Source: Psychrilyobacter atlanticus DSM 19335
GTDB lineage: Bacteria; Fusobacteriota; Fusobacteriia; Fusobacteriales; Fusobacteriaceae
Length of the DNA: 64,000 bases
Assembly (NCBI RefSeq): GCF_000426625.1
Contig: NZ_KE384547.1
Span: forward strand, 914,986 to 978,985
Reading direction: 5' to 3'
The position numbers were made by a program, and so were the translations under genes. The notes beneath the pieces are model-generated. The model was given only the letters and a program-made list of their open reading frames with translations. It ran no database searches and was not told the DNA's origin. Below are positions 1 to 8,337 of the stretch, piece by piece; the stretch's first letter is position 1; every line of letters starts with the position of its first letter.

Positions 1-1
1 G

Positions 2-229
2 GAGGGTAAACTGAGGATAAAAACATGGGAGAGGGGAGTGGGACGGACATTGGCATGTGGGACAGGAAGTTGTGCATCAGCAATTGTAGCTAAAAGGTTA
101 AATCTTATGGGGAATAATGTAGTAGTTCAGCATTTATTAGGAGAGTTGGAGATTGAATTGGGAGAAGAAATTTATATGATAGGGAGTGGAGTAAAGGTAG
201 CTTCTGGTTATTTTGAAAACCGAGAATAG
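2..229 (+). CDS. dapF: diaminopimelate epimerase, C-terminal fragment (cut by window edge)
   Basis: This is the last ~75 codons of DapF, which converts LL- to meso-diaminopimelate for peptidoglycan and lysine. The frame is open from base 2 and continues off the left edge. The visible part carries the ERGVGRT-LACGTGSCA block that holds the second catalytic cysteine of the epimerase (family knowledge), followed by the usual C-terminal strand region ending ASGYF. A GTG inside this block should not be taken as a start. The gene ends just before a strong hairpin shared with the convergent gene downstream. The N-terminal half and first catalytic cysteine cannot be checked here. Confidence 0.93.
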   Translation, partial: EGKLRIKTWERGVGRTLACGTGSCASAIVAKRLNLMGNNVVVQHLLGELEIELGEEIYMIGSGVKVASGYFENRE

Positions 230-245
230 AAAATCAGAATAAAAT

Positions 246-290
246 AAAAATAGGAATTTACCCTATCAGAGGCAAATTCCTATTTTTTTA
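246..290. terminator. bidirectional intrinsic terminator between dapF and the convergent small gene
   Basis: A 14-bp inverted repeat (246-259 with 274-287, core AATAGGAATTT / AAATTCCTATT) closes a 14-base loop, with A-tracts upstream and T-tracts downstream. It lies between the ends of two convergent genes and can serve both strands. Confidence 0.88.
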
Positions 291-689
291 TATCACGTTA
301 TAATCTCCCTGTTCCATCTTGTGTTCTTCATGTCCTTCGATTTCATCCTGATGATCACCCTCAGAAGTAACCGTTCTAACGACATATTTGTTGAAGGAGT
401 CGTTATAAAATTTATATTTATAACTGCCATCCATATGAGACATAACCCAAACTCCGCTGCAAAGAGGAGTTTCATCTCTATAAAGGGTCCAACTATCATA
501 ATCTTTAGTAACTGCATAATCACCGTTTGCAAAAATTTCAATCTCTTTTCCAAAACACAGTTCTTTCTCCTCATCCACTAGATGATGAATACCATGCTTA
601 TCACAATAAGTATAGTAGTTTTCATGATTTGGAACTTTTTCAATAGTTTTTATCTCTACTTCTGATATGTGATCCATCCATTTTTTCAT
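288..689 (-). CDS. hypothetical protein, 133 aa
   Basis: I do not recognise this protein. It is acidic and soluble-looking, with no signal peptide or membrane segment, rich in Tyr, Asp and Glu, with a His-rich acidic tail (residues ~112-128, with DEIEGHEEHKME). The middle alternates aromatic and polar residues (GDYAVTKDYDSWTLYRDE), suggesting beta-strands such as a small immunity-like or lipocalin-like fold; that is a guess. A GGAGGT sits 8 bases before the ATG on the - strand, supporting real expression. It is a single-gene unit convergent with dapF and divergent from the acyl-CoA synthetase gene. Confidence 0.7.
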   Translation of the reverse strand: MKKWMDHISEVEIKTIEKVPNHENYYTYCDKHGIHHLVDEEKELCFGKEIEIFANGDYAVTKDYDSWTLYRDETPLCSGVWVMSHMDGSYKYKFYNDSFNKYVVRTVTSEGDHQDEIEGHEEHKMEQGDYNVI

Positions 690-853
690 AATGATACCTC
701 CAGATTAGCTAAAATAACTTTTGTATGAGATTAGTTTTAATTTATAGACAGAGATCTTTCTATATTATAATAGATATGGGAAAAGTGTTAAAAATCCTTT
801 AAAATTTAGATTTTAATTTGCTTTTAAAATCTGCTATAATTAAGTGTATGGTT

Positions 854-883
854 TTGATGTTAATTGTATGTTAAATCTATATT
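854..883 (+). promoter_or_regulatory. candidate sigma-70 promoter for the acyl-CoA synthetase gene
   Basis: TTGATG (854-859), 18-bp spacer, TATATT (878-883), about 30 bases ahead of the ATG. A perfect TATAAT also lies at 835-840 but with a poor -35, so two start points are possible. The same 220-bp gap must hold the divergent promoter of the 133-aa gene; an ATTATA (764-769) could be its -10. Confidence 0.4.
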
Positions 884-912
884 AAAATAAGAAAAAGTAG
901 GAGAATCTAAAG

Positions 913-2619
913 ATGAAAACACTAAAAGAATGTATATTGACAGCTAAGGAAAAATATAAAGAGGATATATTTGTCAAATCAGCTTTAAAAAATTATACAT
1001 ATGATGAAATAATAAAGGACGTTTTAAAATGGTCTGGGTACCTTATCGAAAGAGGGGTAAAAAAAGGTGATCGAATTGGAATAATAACTCCTAAGTCTAT
1101 AGAACAACTTAAATCTATCTATGCTGTATGGATGGCAGATGGAATTATTGTCCCTATAAATGAAAATAGCAGGGAGGCTGAATTAAAGTTTATACTAGAG
1201 GATTCAACTCCTAAAGTTATTTTAACAGTCTCTTCACTGGAGGAAAAAATAAAGGATCTCTATCCAGAGGCAGAGACTATTCTTTTAGAAGACTTTGATG
1301 GGTTATCTAAATATTCAGCCTATGAAGAAAGGTCTGGGATTGATTCAGAGGATACAGGAGCTCTTATATATACCAGTGGTTCTACCGGAAATCCAAAGGG
1401 CGTTATGCTCACTCATAAAAATTTGATTAGTAATGGAGAATCGATTGTTAAGATAAAAAAACTAATAACTGATGACTGCCTCTATTCTATCCTTCCCTAT
1501 TGGCATAGTTTTTCTTTAGCTGTAGAAGTTATAGGATCTATAATGAGTGGCCTAAGCTTAGGATTTACAGAAAATCAGAGAACTTTTGTTGGGGATATTC
1601 CTCTTTTTAAACCCACTATAGTACTAGTTGTACCAAGAATACTGGAGATGATCAAAGGGAGTATAGAAAAACAAATAAAAAATGCTGGTTCAGAAGCTGA
1701 AGAGGGCTATCAAAAATTATTGCAGATTGCCCCACTTATAAAAGGTGATCGATATGATTCTACTCCCAATGAGGAATATAGACAGATCTATGATATCTTA
1801 GATAAAAGATTACTGGTAAAAATTAGATCTGTTTTTGGAGAAAATTTTAAAGAATTTATTTCTGGAGGAGCAGCACTTGATATAAACTTACAAAGATACT
1901 TTGGATATTTAGGACTACCGGTGATGCAGGGTTATGGACTGTCTGAGACATCCCCAGTTGTCAGTGTAGATGGTCTAGAGGATTATTGTTATGGAAGTTC
2001 AGGGAACTTATTGAAATGGCTCTTAGATCAGCCACTTGGAGATTTTACATTTTTAGATGAAATAGGAAATAGAGGAAAGGATCTCAAGGGAGAATTACTT
2101 TTAAAAGGAAGCTGTGTCATGAAAGGGTACTGGAATCACAGAGATGAAAGTGCGAAAGTGATAAAGGATGGGTGGCTTCATACTGGGGATATAGGTTATT
2201 ATAAAGAGGAAAAATTATATATAAGTGGTAGAAAAACTAATATGATAGTTTTAAAAGGCGGAGAGAATATTCATCCTGAGTTTATTGAAAATGAATTGAA
2301 GAAATCAGATATTATAGATGATGTGATGGTTATCGGAGATGGATGTAAAAATTTATATGCATGTTTGACAGTCCCAGAAAATTATGATGAGGTACATGAA
2401 AGTGAACTAAATATCTTATTAAAAAGTGAAGTAAAAAGATTGACAAATCATCTGGTTTCCCATCAAAAACCGAGAGATATATTACTGATTCCTAGGTTTA
2501 CAATAGAGGATGAAACTTATACAGGGACTATGAAAGTGCGAAGACATATGGTAAATAAAAGGGAAAACGAAAAGATCAATAGTTTTTTAGAAGAAGTTGG
2601 AGAAAAGAAAAAAATATAA
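913..2619 (+). CDS. long-chain acyl-CoA synthetase / AMP-binding protein
   Basis: This 568-residue adenylate-forming enzyme activates a carboxylic acid (probably a fatty acid) to acyl-AMP and then acyl-CoA. Visible motifs: the AMP-binding loop YTSGSTGNPKG (~152-163), YGLSETSP (~339), the hinge/ATP motif LHTGDIGYY (~421), and GRKTNMIVLKGGENIHP (~436-452), close to the FACS signature of FadD-type enzymes. Length is typical. A GGAGA lies 8 bases before the ATG. It stands alone behind its own promoters, with no beta-oxidation genes nearby, so a role in phospholipid recycling or uptake of exogenous fatty acids is as likely as degradation; the chain-length preference cannot be read from sequence. 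Confidence 0.88.
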   Translation: MKTLKECILTAKEKYKEDIFVKSALKNYTYDEIIKDVLKWSGYLIERGVKKGDRIGIITPKSIEQLKSIYAVWMADGIIVPINENSREAELKFILEDSTPKVILTVSSLEEKIKDLYPEAETILLEDFDGLSKYSAYEERSGIDSEDTGALIYTSGSTGNPKGVMLTHKNLISNGESIVKIKKLITDDCLYSILPYWHSFSLAVEVIGSIMSGLSLGFTENQRTFVGDIPLFKPTIVLVVPRILEMIKGSIEKQIKNAGSEAEEGYQKLLQIAPLIKGDRYDSTPNEEYRQIYDILDKRLLVKIRSVFGENFKEFISGGAALDINLQRYFGYLGLPVMQGYGLSETSPVVSVDGLEDYCYGSSGNLLKWLLDQPLGDFTFLDEIGNRGKDLKGELLLKGSCVMKGYWNHRDESAKVIKDGWLHTGDIGYYKEEKLYISGRKTNMIVLKGGENIHPEFIENELKKSDIIDDVMVIGDGCKNLYACLTVPENYDEVHESELNILLKSEVKRLTNHLVSHQKPRDILLIPRFTIEDETYTGTMKVRRHMVNKRENEKINSFLEEVGEKKKI

Positions 2620-2683
2620 AAAGGAAAGTAAAATAAATATGTAATACTTAAAGAGTAAGAATAAATTTATTGAGGTGTTTTTT

Positions 2684-2965
2684 ATGAAAAAAGAATTTCT
2701 AGAAATATTGATGAAAAAAGATAATTTCCCATGTAAATTAGATAAAAAAGATGGAGAACTCCTAAAAAAATTCTTTAGAAAAGATATAAAATTTGAAGTT
2801 GATTCTGTAAATAGAAAAAAAGTCAACGATTTGGAATTTAGATACATTTATGAGGAGGGAGGGGTAAAATATATTCTTTTGGAGGAATATACTTTCAAAG
2901 AGGGAGAAACGTTTCTATCTTTGGAAAATTCCATAGGAGTAGATTATTATTTTAATAAAATATAG
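2684..2965 (+). CDS. hypothetical protein, 93 aa
   Basis: I do not recognise this small, Lys/Glu-rich soluble protein (MKKEFLEILMKKDNFPC...). The chosen ATG follows GAGGTG with 6 bases between; the in-frame GTG at 2675 is part of that ribosome binding site and so is unlikely to be the start. It has no signal peptide or membrane segment and one Cys near residue 17. Its end overlaps the probable true 5' end of the outer-membrane protein gene downstream, so the two are probably translated from one message. Confidence 0.6.
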   Translation: MKKEFLEILMKKDNFPCKLDKKDGELLKKFFRKDIKFEVDSVNRKKVNDLEFRYIYEEGGVKYILLEEYTFKEGETFLSLENSIGVDYYFNKI

Positions 2966-2975
2966 TTTTATTCTG

Positions 2976-3476
2976 TTGATGCTTTTATATTCTGGAATAT
3001 GTTTTGCCAGAGATCCTCTACCTTCTCTAGAGGGCAGAATCATAAAAGTTAAGGAAGATAATTCACTCTTGGTTGTGATAGAGAGAGAATTTGGAATACC
3101 AGCGGGGTTTTATCGAAGACTGGAATTTGAAACAGGGGAAGAGCCCTATATAAATGTGGGGGTCAGCACGAAAATAATACCTTATTACGCAAAATTAAAG
3201 TATCTATTGGATCCAGAAGATCAATCTTCTCCCTATTATTTGTTCTCATTGGGAGTTAATTTAGTTGAAGGAGAGGACATAGCCTTTAATAAGGTTTTAA
3301 ATGATTTATCGGAGATGGTAAATTATGGAATAGGTGTCGGTATTGCTTTTAAAGGTATTGAGATAGAAGTATTATATGGAAAATATAATTATCAAAATAT
3401 TGGAATACCTCACCAAGATGAAAAAAGTTTGTATAGTTCAACAAAACTTACATTTGGCTGCAAATATAGATTTTGA
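2976..3476 (+). CDS. small outer-membrane beta-barrel-like protein (start uncertain, probably further upstream)
   Basis: The product looks exported: a hydrophobic stretch ends in GICFA followed by RDP, a good signal-peptidase I site. The mature ~150 residues alternate polar and hydrophobic residues (YINVGVSTKII, YGIGVGIAFKGIEIEVLYGK, STKLTFGCKYRF) and end in an aromatic Phe, the usual signal for BAM-dependent barrel insertion. Starting at TTG 2976 or ATG 2979 leaves a signal peptide with no basic N-region and no ribosome binding site. The frame is open back to 2943, and starting there or a few codons on adds ...LIKYSFILLM, a proper n- and h-region, but only ATT/ATA codons are available. AGGAG at 2935-2939 is well placed for an ATT at 2946. 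Function unknown. Confidence 0.65.
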   Translation: MMLLYSGICFARDPLPSLEGRIIKVKEDNSLLVVIEREFGIPAGFYRRLEFETGEEPYINVGVSTKIIPYYAKLKYLLDPEDQSSPYYLFSLGVNLVEGEDIAFNKVLNDLSEMVNYGIGVGIAFKGIEIEVLYGKYNYQNIGIPHQDEKSLYSSTKLTFGCKYRF

Positions 3477-3497
3477 GCACTTAGGTGCTCTTTTTTT
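3475..3497 (+). terminator. intrinsic terminator of the outer-membrane protein gene
   Basis: GAGCAC-TTAG-GTGCTC hairpin followed by seven T residues. The stem begins within the TGA stop codon of the gene. Confidence 0.88.
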
Positions 3498-3498
3498 C

Positions 3499-3527
3499 TA
3501 GACTTTTTACAGGTGTTATTGTATAAT
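3499..3527 (+). promoter_or_regulatory. probable promoter of the Na/phosphate cotransporter gene
   Basis: TAGACT (3499-3504), exactly 17 bases, then TATAAT (3522-3527). Transcription would start near 3534, placing the TGTAAA repeat array at about +5 to +45 of the message. Confidence 0.55.
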
Positions 3528-3538
3528 TTCAAAGGCTG

Positions 3539-3582
3539 TGTAAAAGTCTTGTAAACTGCGTGTAAAGGTTATGTAAAGCATG
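3539..3582 (+). promoter_or_regulatory. four tandem TGTAAA repeats at exact 11-bp pitch (Pho-box-like operator)
   Basis: TGTAAA occurs at 3539, 3550, 3561 and 3572, each followed by five variable bases. An 11-bp pitch puts every copy on one DNA face, as in PhoB boxes (CTGTCA-type direct repeats) and, read on the other strand as TTTACA, in Bacillus PhoP boxes. The gene directly downstream is a phosphate transporter, so a phosphate-responsive operator is the natural reading; the protein bound is inferred. Unusually, the array lies downstream of the best -10 element. Confidence 0.65.
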
Positions 3583-3610
3583 CGAAAAAAAAATTTAGAG
3601 GAGCAAATAA

Positions 3611-5245
3611 ATGGGAGATGCGTTGAATATAATATTGAATGTAATTGGTGGATTAGGAATTTTCTTATATGGAATGGAAAATATGGCCAATGCAATGCAA
3701 AAGGTAGCGGGAGATAAATTAAAAAATGTAATTGCAATAGTAACTAAAAACAGATTTTTAGGTGTTTTAGTAGGTATAATAATTACAATTTTAGTTCAAT
3801 CTTCATCTGTAACAACAGTTATGGTAATTGGATTTGTAAATGCAAGTTTAATGAACCTGACTCAAGCTTTAGGAGTTATCTTAGGAGCTAATATAGGAAC
3901 TACTGCTGTAGGTTGGCTGCTTATTTTAAAGGTCGGTAAATATGGGCTTCCTTTAGCAGGTATCGGTGCTATCATAGGAATGTTTGCTAAAACTGAAAAG
4001 GGCAAAGAAAAATCAAAATTAATGATGGGAATAGGTCTGATATTCTTTGGAATGGAACTTATGAAAAATGGATTTGAACCTCTCAGAGCTATGCCAGAAT
4101 TTGTTGCAATGTTTCAAAGATTCCACGTAACAGGGATAGGTAGTGCATTCTTAGTAGCTATGGTAGGAGCATTTTTAACTGCAATAGTGCAGGCTTCGGC
4201 AGCTACTTTAGGGATAACAATAATGTTAGCCAGCCAAGGATTGATAGATGCACAAACAGGTGTAGCTATCGTAATGGGACTAAATGTCGGAACTACTATC
4301 ACAGCATTTTTAGCATCGTTTGGTGCTAAGGCGAATGCCAAAAGAGCAGCTTATGCCCATACGATCATTAATATCTTTGGACTTCTATGGGTACTTCCGA
4401 TATATGGGATATACACTAAGATGATAGGGCATATTGTAGATCCTAATGTAAATATAAGTGGTTTCTTAGCAGCAGCCCATACAATATTTAATGTTACAAA
4501 TGCGGTTTTATTTATATTTTTATTGACTCCGTTAGCTAATTTTTTGAAAAAAATAATTCCAAACGATGAAGTGAAAGCAAAAAAATATACACATCTAGAT
4601 GTAAGAATGCTGGAAACTCCTACTTTAGCTATTGAACAAACAAAGGCAGAGGTAGCTTCTATAGGTGACGATATTAAGTTAGCTTTAGAGAAAGTTAAAA
4701 CTGTTATAGAAAATAATCTACCAAAAAATTCTGATGAAATAGCAGAAGTATTCAGAATTGAAGAAAAAGTGGATATGGTTCAAAGTGAAGTGGCGGAATT
4801 AAACTCACAAATTTTAGGATTAGATATAGAACAGCACTTAGTTATGGTTACAAGGAAAAATATAGCTATCTGTGATCAGTATGAGTCTTTAACTGACTAT
4901 GCTGAAAGAATTATGAAAGTATATGCCAGATTAAAAGAAAATGATTTAACTATCAATGAACATAAAAAACAAGATCTATTTATGCTGCATAATGCAGTAG
5001 TAGAGTTCTTTGAACTAGTAAACACTGCATATGTAACAAATAATGTAGATATAACAATAGAAGCTGTAAAAAAATCTACTGAGATTACTAATATGTATAG
5101 AAAAGCAAGAAAAGGCCATTTAGAAAGAATGGGTAATGATAAAAAACAGAGACCTATGCTGAGTACAGGGCACATGGATATGTTAAATCACTATAGACGT
5201 TTAAGTGATCATATGTTAACAGTAGTAGAGATAATGAATATATAG
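3611..5245 (+). CDS. Na+/phosphate cotransporter family protein with C-terminal PhoU-like domain
   Basis: This 544-residue inner-membrane protein belongs to the NptA/YjbB family (Na/Pi cotransporter II), moving phosphate with sodium; bacterial members may act in uptake or export. The N-terminal ~320 residues hold two inverted membrane repeats, each with the family's glutamine-serine motif: VQSSSVTTVM (~63-72) and the weaker VQASAATLGI (~193-202). Both are followed by a GxNxGTT block (GANIGTT, GLNVGTT). The C-terminal ~200 residues (TLAIEQTKAEVASIGDDIK...) are helical, as in PhoU. The start follows GAGGAG with 7 bases between. It is monocistronic, bounded by terminators on both sides and preceded by the TGTAAA array, which suggests phosphate control. 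Confidence 0.9.
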   Translation: MGDALNIILNVIGGLGIFLYGMENMANAMQKVAGDKLKNVIAIVTKNRFLGVLVGIIITILVQSSSVTTVMVIGFVNASLMNLTQALGVILGANIGTTAVGWLLILKVGKYGLPLAGIGAIIGMFAKTEKGKEKSKLMMGIGLIFFGMELMKNGFEPLRAMPEFVAMFQRFHVTGIGSAFLVAMVGAFLTAIVQASAATLGITIMLASQGLIDAQTGVAIVMGLNVGTTITAFLASFGAKANAKRAAYAHTIINIFGLLWVLPIYGIYTKMIGHIVDPNVNISGFLAAAHTIFNVTNAVLFIFLLTPLANFLKKIIPNDEVKAKKYTHLDVRMLETPTLAIEQTKAEVASIGDDIKLALEKVKTVIENNLPKNSDEIAEVFRIEEKVDMVQSEVAELNSQILGLDIEQHLVMVTRKNIAICDQYESLTDYAERIMKVYARLKENDLTINEHKKQDLFMLHNAVVEFFELVNTAYVTNNVDITIEAVKKSTEITNMYRKARKGHLERMGNDKKQRPMLSTGHMDMLNHYRRLSDHMLTVVEIMNI

Positions 5246-5252
5246 AAAAAAC

Positions 5253-5289
5253 AGAGATTTTCCAATTTGTGGAGATCTCTTTTTTTTTT
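5253..5289 (+). terminator. intrinsic terminator after the Na/Pi cotransporter gene
   Basis: AGAGAT (5253-5258) pairs with ATCTCT (5275-5280) with further pairing inside, followed by nine T residues. The 236 bases between here and the helicase gene hold no ORF I would support; they are probably a promoter plus long 5' leader, as is common for cold-inducible helicases, but no promoter in them is convincing. Confidence 0.8.
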
Positions 5290-5525
5290 CTATGATTCGG
5301 AATTCGAAAAACGAAAAGACGGAAAACATACACTTTTTGAAATAATATTAGCATTATTTCGATTAATATGTTACACTATGATGTTAATTTAAATAAAGGT
5401 GGACTCAAATTGTATTGATTTTTAAGATCGAATGAATACCCACGTATGGAATAAATTGTTTGTAAAAGCATTATTATATAGCATAAAATTTGATCCTGCC
5501 TTAATAAAACATAAGGATGTGAAAA

Positions 5526-7196
5526 ATGGAAAAAATGGTAGAATTTAAAAAATTAGGATTGTCAGACAAAACTTTAGCAGCGTTAGAAAAAAAAGGATTT
5601 GAAAAGCCAAGTCCAATACAAGCACTTACTATCCCAGCTCTTCTTAGCGGAGATAAAGATGTAATTGGTCAAGCGCAAACAGGAACTGGTAAAACAGCAG
5701 CTTTCTCATTACCTATCTTAGAAAAGATGGATGAAAACAAAAGAGGAGTAAAAGCAATAGTTTTAGCTCCTACAAGAGAATTAGCTATTCAAGTAGCAGA
5801 AGAGATTAACTCTTTAAAAGGTGAAAGAAGATTAAAAGTACTTCCAGTATATGGTGGACAAGCAATGGATCAACAGATCAGAGCTCTTAAAAGAGGAGTA
5901 GATATCGTAGTTGGAACTCCAGGAAGAGTACAAGACCATATCAGAAGAAAAACTTTAGTAATAGATAATTTAGATTTCTTTATCTTAGATGAAGCGGATG
6001 AAATGTTAAACATGGGATTCGTAGAAGATATCGAAACTATCTTAGCAGCAACTAACGATGATAAGAAGATGTTATTCTTCTCAGCAACTATGCCTAATGA
6101 AATTTTAAAAGTAGCTAAAAAATATATGGGTGAATTTGACGTAATGAGAGTTAAAGCTACTGAGCTTACAACTAAAAATACAGAACAAATTTACTTTGAA
6201 GTAAGAGATGGAGATAAATTCGAAGCTCTTTGTAGAGTTGTAGATGTAGAAGTAGACTTCTACGGAATCGTGTTCTGTAGAACTAAAAATGATGTAGACA
6301 ATGTAGTTAGTAAGCTTATCGAAAGAGGATATGAAGCTGAAGGAATACATGGAGATATATCACAGGCTCAAAGAGAAAGAACTCTTAGAAAATTTAAAAC
6401 AAAAAGCATAAATATCTTAGTAGCTACAGACGTAGCAGCAAGAGGAATAGATGTAAATGACCTTACTCACGTAATCAACTACTCTATACCACAAGAAGCT
6501 GAGGCATATGTACATAGAATCGGTAGAACTGGTAGAGCAGGTAAGAAAGGTGTAGCTATAACATTTGTTACTCCTAGAGAAATGGGTAAATTAAGCAGAA
6601 TCAAAAGAGTAGCTAAAGCAGAAATTAAAAAATCAACTATTCCTGAAATCGATGAAGTTTTAAAAGCTAAGAAAGAAAGTTTATATGCTTGTGTAGGAGA
6701 GATAATTGCAGAGAAGGATTTCTCAGTATACTCTGAAATGGCAACTGAATTAGCTGTAGAAAGTAATCCTGTAGATGTAATCGCAGCATTATTAAGACAT
6801 GTATATGATGATGAATTTGATAAGGAAACTTATAGAAAAATCAGAAACAACATGAGATCAAACGATAGAAATGATAGAAACGATAGAGGTGACAGAAGAG
6901 ATAGAAATGATAGAGGTGACAGAAGAGATAGAAACGATAGAGGTGGAAGACAAACTTTAGATAACCAAACTAGATTATTTATCGGAATGGGTAAAAAAGA
7001 TGACTTAGATGCTAGAAAATTATTAGCTATTGTTAATAAAGAAGCGAAAGTTCCAGGAAGAAAAATCAAAGATATCAAAATTATGAATGAATTTTCATTT
7101 ATGACAGTTCCGTTTTCTGAAGCAGAGGATATTATCCATGCATTAAACGCTACTAGAAAAGGTGGAAGACCATTAGTAGAAAAAGCTAAAAACTAA
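5526..7196 (+). CDS. deaD: DEAD-box ATP-dependent RNA helicase, DeaD/CsdA type
   Basis: This 556-residue helicase unwinds RNA duplexes, typically in ribosome assembly and cold adaptation. All core motifs are present: Q motif (KPSPIQALTIP), AQTGTGKT (~50-57), PTRELA, TPGR, DEAD (~155-158), SAT (~185), ATDVAARGID and HRIGRTGRAG (~329-338). A basic low-complexity linker of NDR/GDRRDR repeats (~446-475) precedes a C-terminal DbpA-type RNA-binding domain (QTRLFIGMGKKDDLDARKLLAIV...), which binds rRNA in relatives. The start follows AAGGATG with 7 bases between. Monocistronic with a strong terminator. The codon usage is notably regular (AGA for Arg), in keeping with high expression. Confidence 0.95.
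   Translation: MEKMVEFKKLGLSDKTLAALEKKGFEKPSPIQALTIPALLSGDKDVIGQAQTGTGKTAAFSLPILEKMDENKRGVKAIVLAPTRELAIQVAEEINSLKGERRLKVLPVYGGQAMDQQIRALKRGVDIVVGTPGRVQDHIRRKTLVIDNLDFFILDEADEMLNMGFVEDIETILAATNDDKKMLFFSATMPNEILKVAKKYMGEFDVMRVKATELTTKNTEQIYFEVRDGDKFEALCRVVDVEVDFYGIVFCRTKNDVDNVVSKLIERGYEAEGIHGDISQAQRERTLRKFKTKSINILVATDVAARGIDVNDLTHVINYSIPQEAEAYVHRIGRTGRAGKKGVAITFVTPREMGKLSRIKRVAKAEIKKSTIPEIDEVLKAKKESLYACVGEIIAEKDFSVYSEMATELAVESNPVDVIAALLRHVYDDEFDKETYRKIRNNMRSNDRNDRNDRGDRRDRNDRGDRRDRNDRGGRQTLDNQTRLFIGMGKKDDLDARKLLAIVNKEAKVPGRKIKDIKIMNEFSFMTVPFSEAEDIIHALNATRKGGRPLVEKAKN
6882..6944 (+). repeat. 27-bp in-frame tandem repeat in deaD
   Basis: Units start at 6882, 6909 and 6936 (last one partial) and begin GATAGAGGTGACAGAAGA. 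The first two full copies differ only in their last base (T/C). They encode DRGDRRDRN, so copy-number change would lengthen or shorten the basic linker by nine residues without a frameshift. Confidence 0.9.
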
Positions 7197-7205
7197 TATA
7201 TTTTA

Positions 7206-7233
7206 GGGAAGGAGTTAATGCCTTCCCTTTTTT
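7206..7233 (+). terminator. intrinsic terminator of deaD
   Basis: Perfect GGGAAGG / CCTTCCC stem with an 8-base loop, then six T residues. Confidence 0.93.
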
Positions 7234-7343
7234 AATGTTTTATTTTCTAGGGATATAGTATATAATGTAAGGAGTATCACTTAAGAAATAAGAGTAGATT
7301 AATCGTTGAGGTCAGGCTTAAAAAATAAGAGGGAGTTGAAAAA

Positions 7344-8321
7344 ATGAAAACGATAAAAATATTTATATTTAGTATAGTGATAATGTTTTTTTTAGGGATG
7401 GGGACATATTATTATGAGATCCATATGAAAAAAACAGGAATAAAAAAAGAGATTGAATTTAAAAAAGGAGAAAGTGTAGGAGCGTTTCTAAATAAAGTAG
7501 GGGTAGAGCAAAATATATATTTAAAGGTATATTTTAAGATATCAGGGATCTCTAGTGAAATAAAAGCTGGATATTATAAGTTAGATAGTGAATATACAAT
7601 ATCAGAATTTTTTAAGATCTTAAAAGAAGGACGTTCTGAGATGATTAGAGTGACTATTCCAGAAGGTTTTACAGTAGAACAAATAAAAAAACTCCTAATA
7701 TCTAATAAGATGATTACTGAATCAGAATTCCAAAATATTTTAAAGGATATTAAATTTCCATATCTTACTCCTGATAATAATTTTGAAGGTTATTTTTTCC
7801 CTGAAACATATTATTTTGCTATAGGATCAAGTCCTAAAGTTATAATAGAGACTATGTTAGGGGAGTTTTTAAGAAAGTTTCCAGTAGAAGATTATGGTAG
7901 AACAGAAAAGGACAAGCAAGATTTCTATAAAAAACTGATCTTAGCCTCAATTATAGAGAGAGAAGCTGTATTAGATATTGAAAAGCCTATCATTGCATCA
8001 GTATTTTATAATAGGATAAAGAAAGGTATGAGGCTAGAATCTGATGCCACAGTAAACTATATATTCGGTTATGAAAAGAGAAGAATCTACTATAAAGATC
8101 TGAAGATAGAATCGCCGTATAATACCTATCGAAATCATGGTTTGCCACCAGCTCCAATTGGAAATCCTGGAGATTTAGCCATTGAAGCCGCTTTAAACCC
8201 TGCCAGTACAGGATATTATTTTTTTGTGGCTACATATGATGGGACAAATAGTCATCATTTTACAAAGACATATAGAGAACACGTAGAATATCAGAAACAG
8301 AATAAGAATAAACCAAAATAA
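7344..8321 (+). CDS. mltG: endolytic transglycosylase MltG (YceG family)
   Basis: MltG is an inner-membrane lytic transglycosylase that cuts nascent glycan strands and so sets their length. The 325-residue protein has one N-terminal membrane anchor (residues ~4-23), a LysM-like periplasmic region, and the YceG catalytic block LILASIIEREA (~197-207), whose Glu is the catalytic acid in the family, followed by ASVFYNRIKKGMRLESDATV and the C-terminal GLPPAPIGNPG motif. A GAGGGAG lies before the ATG. It is the first gene of a tight run through the radical-SAM gene (16-base gap) and the SpoIID-like gene, both of which may share its envelope role. Confidence 0.93.
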   Translation: MKTIKIFIFSIVIMFFLGMGTYYYEIHMKKTGIKKEIEFKKGESVGAFLNKVGVEQNIYLKVYFKISGISSEIKAGYYKLDSEYTISEFFKILKEGRSEMIRVTIPEGFTVEQIKKLLISNKMITESEFQNILKDIKFPYLTPDNNFEGYFFPETYYFAIGSSPKVIIETMLGEFLRKFPVEDYGRTEKDKQDFYKKLILASIIEREAVLDIEKPIIASVFYNRIKKGMRLESDATVNYIFGYEKRRIYYKDLKIESPYNTYRNHGLPPAPIGNPGDLAIEAALNPASTGYYFFVATYDGTNSHHFTKTYREHVEYQKQNKNKPK

Positions 8322-8337
8322 AAAGAGGTAAATAAAT

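Noticed and set aside
5290-5525. Riboswitch or leader peptide upstream of deaD
   Set aside because: I cannot draw a convincing conserved structure or tiny gene; it is most likely an ordinary long leader.
6105-6350. Open frames on the opposite strand of deaD, ftsH, smc and others
   Set aside because: They run antisense to strongly conserved genes, lack binding sites and have no recognisable domains; they reflect AT-rich codon usage.
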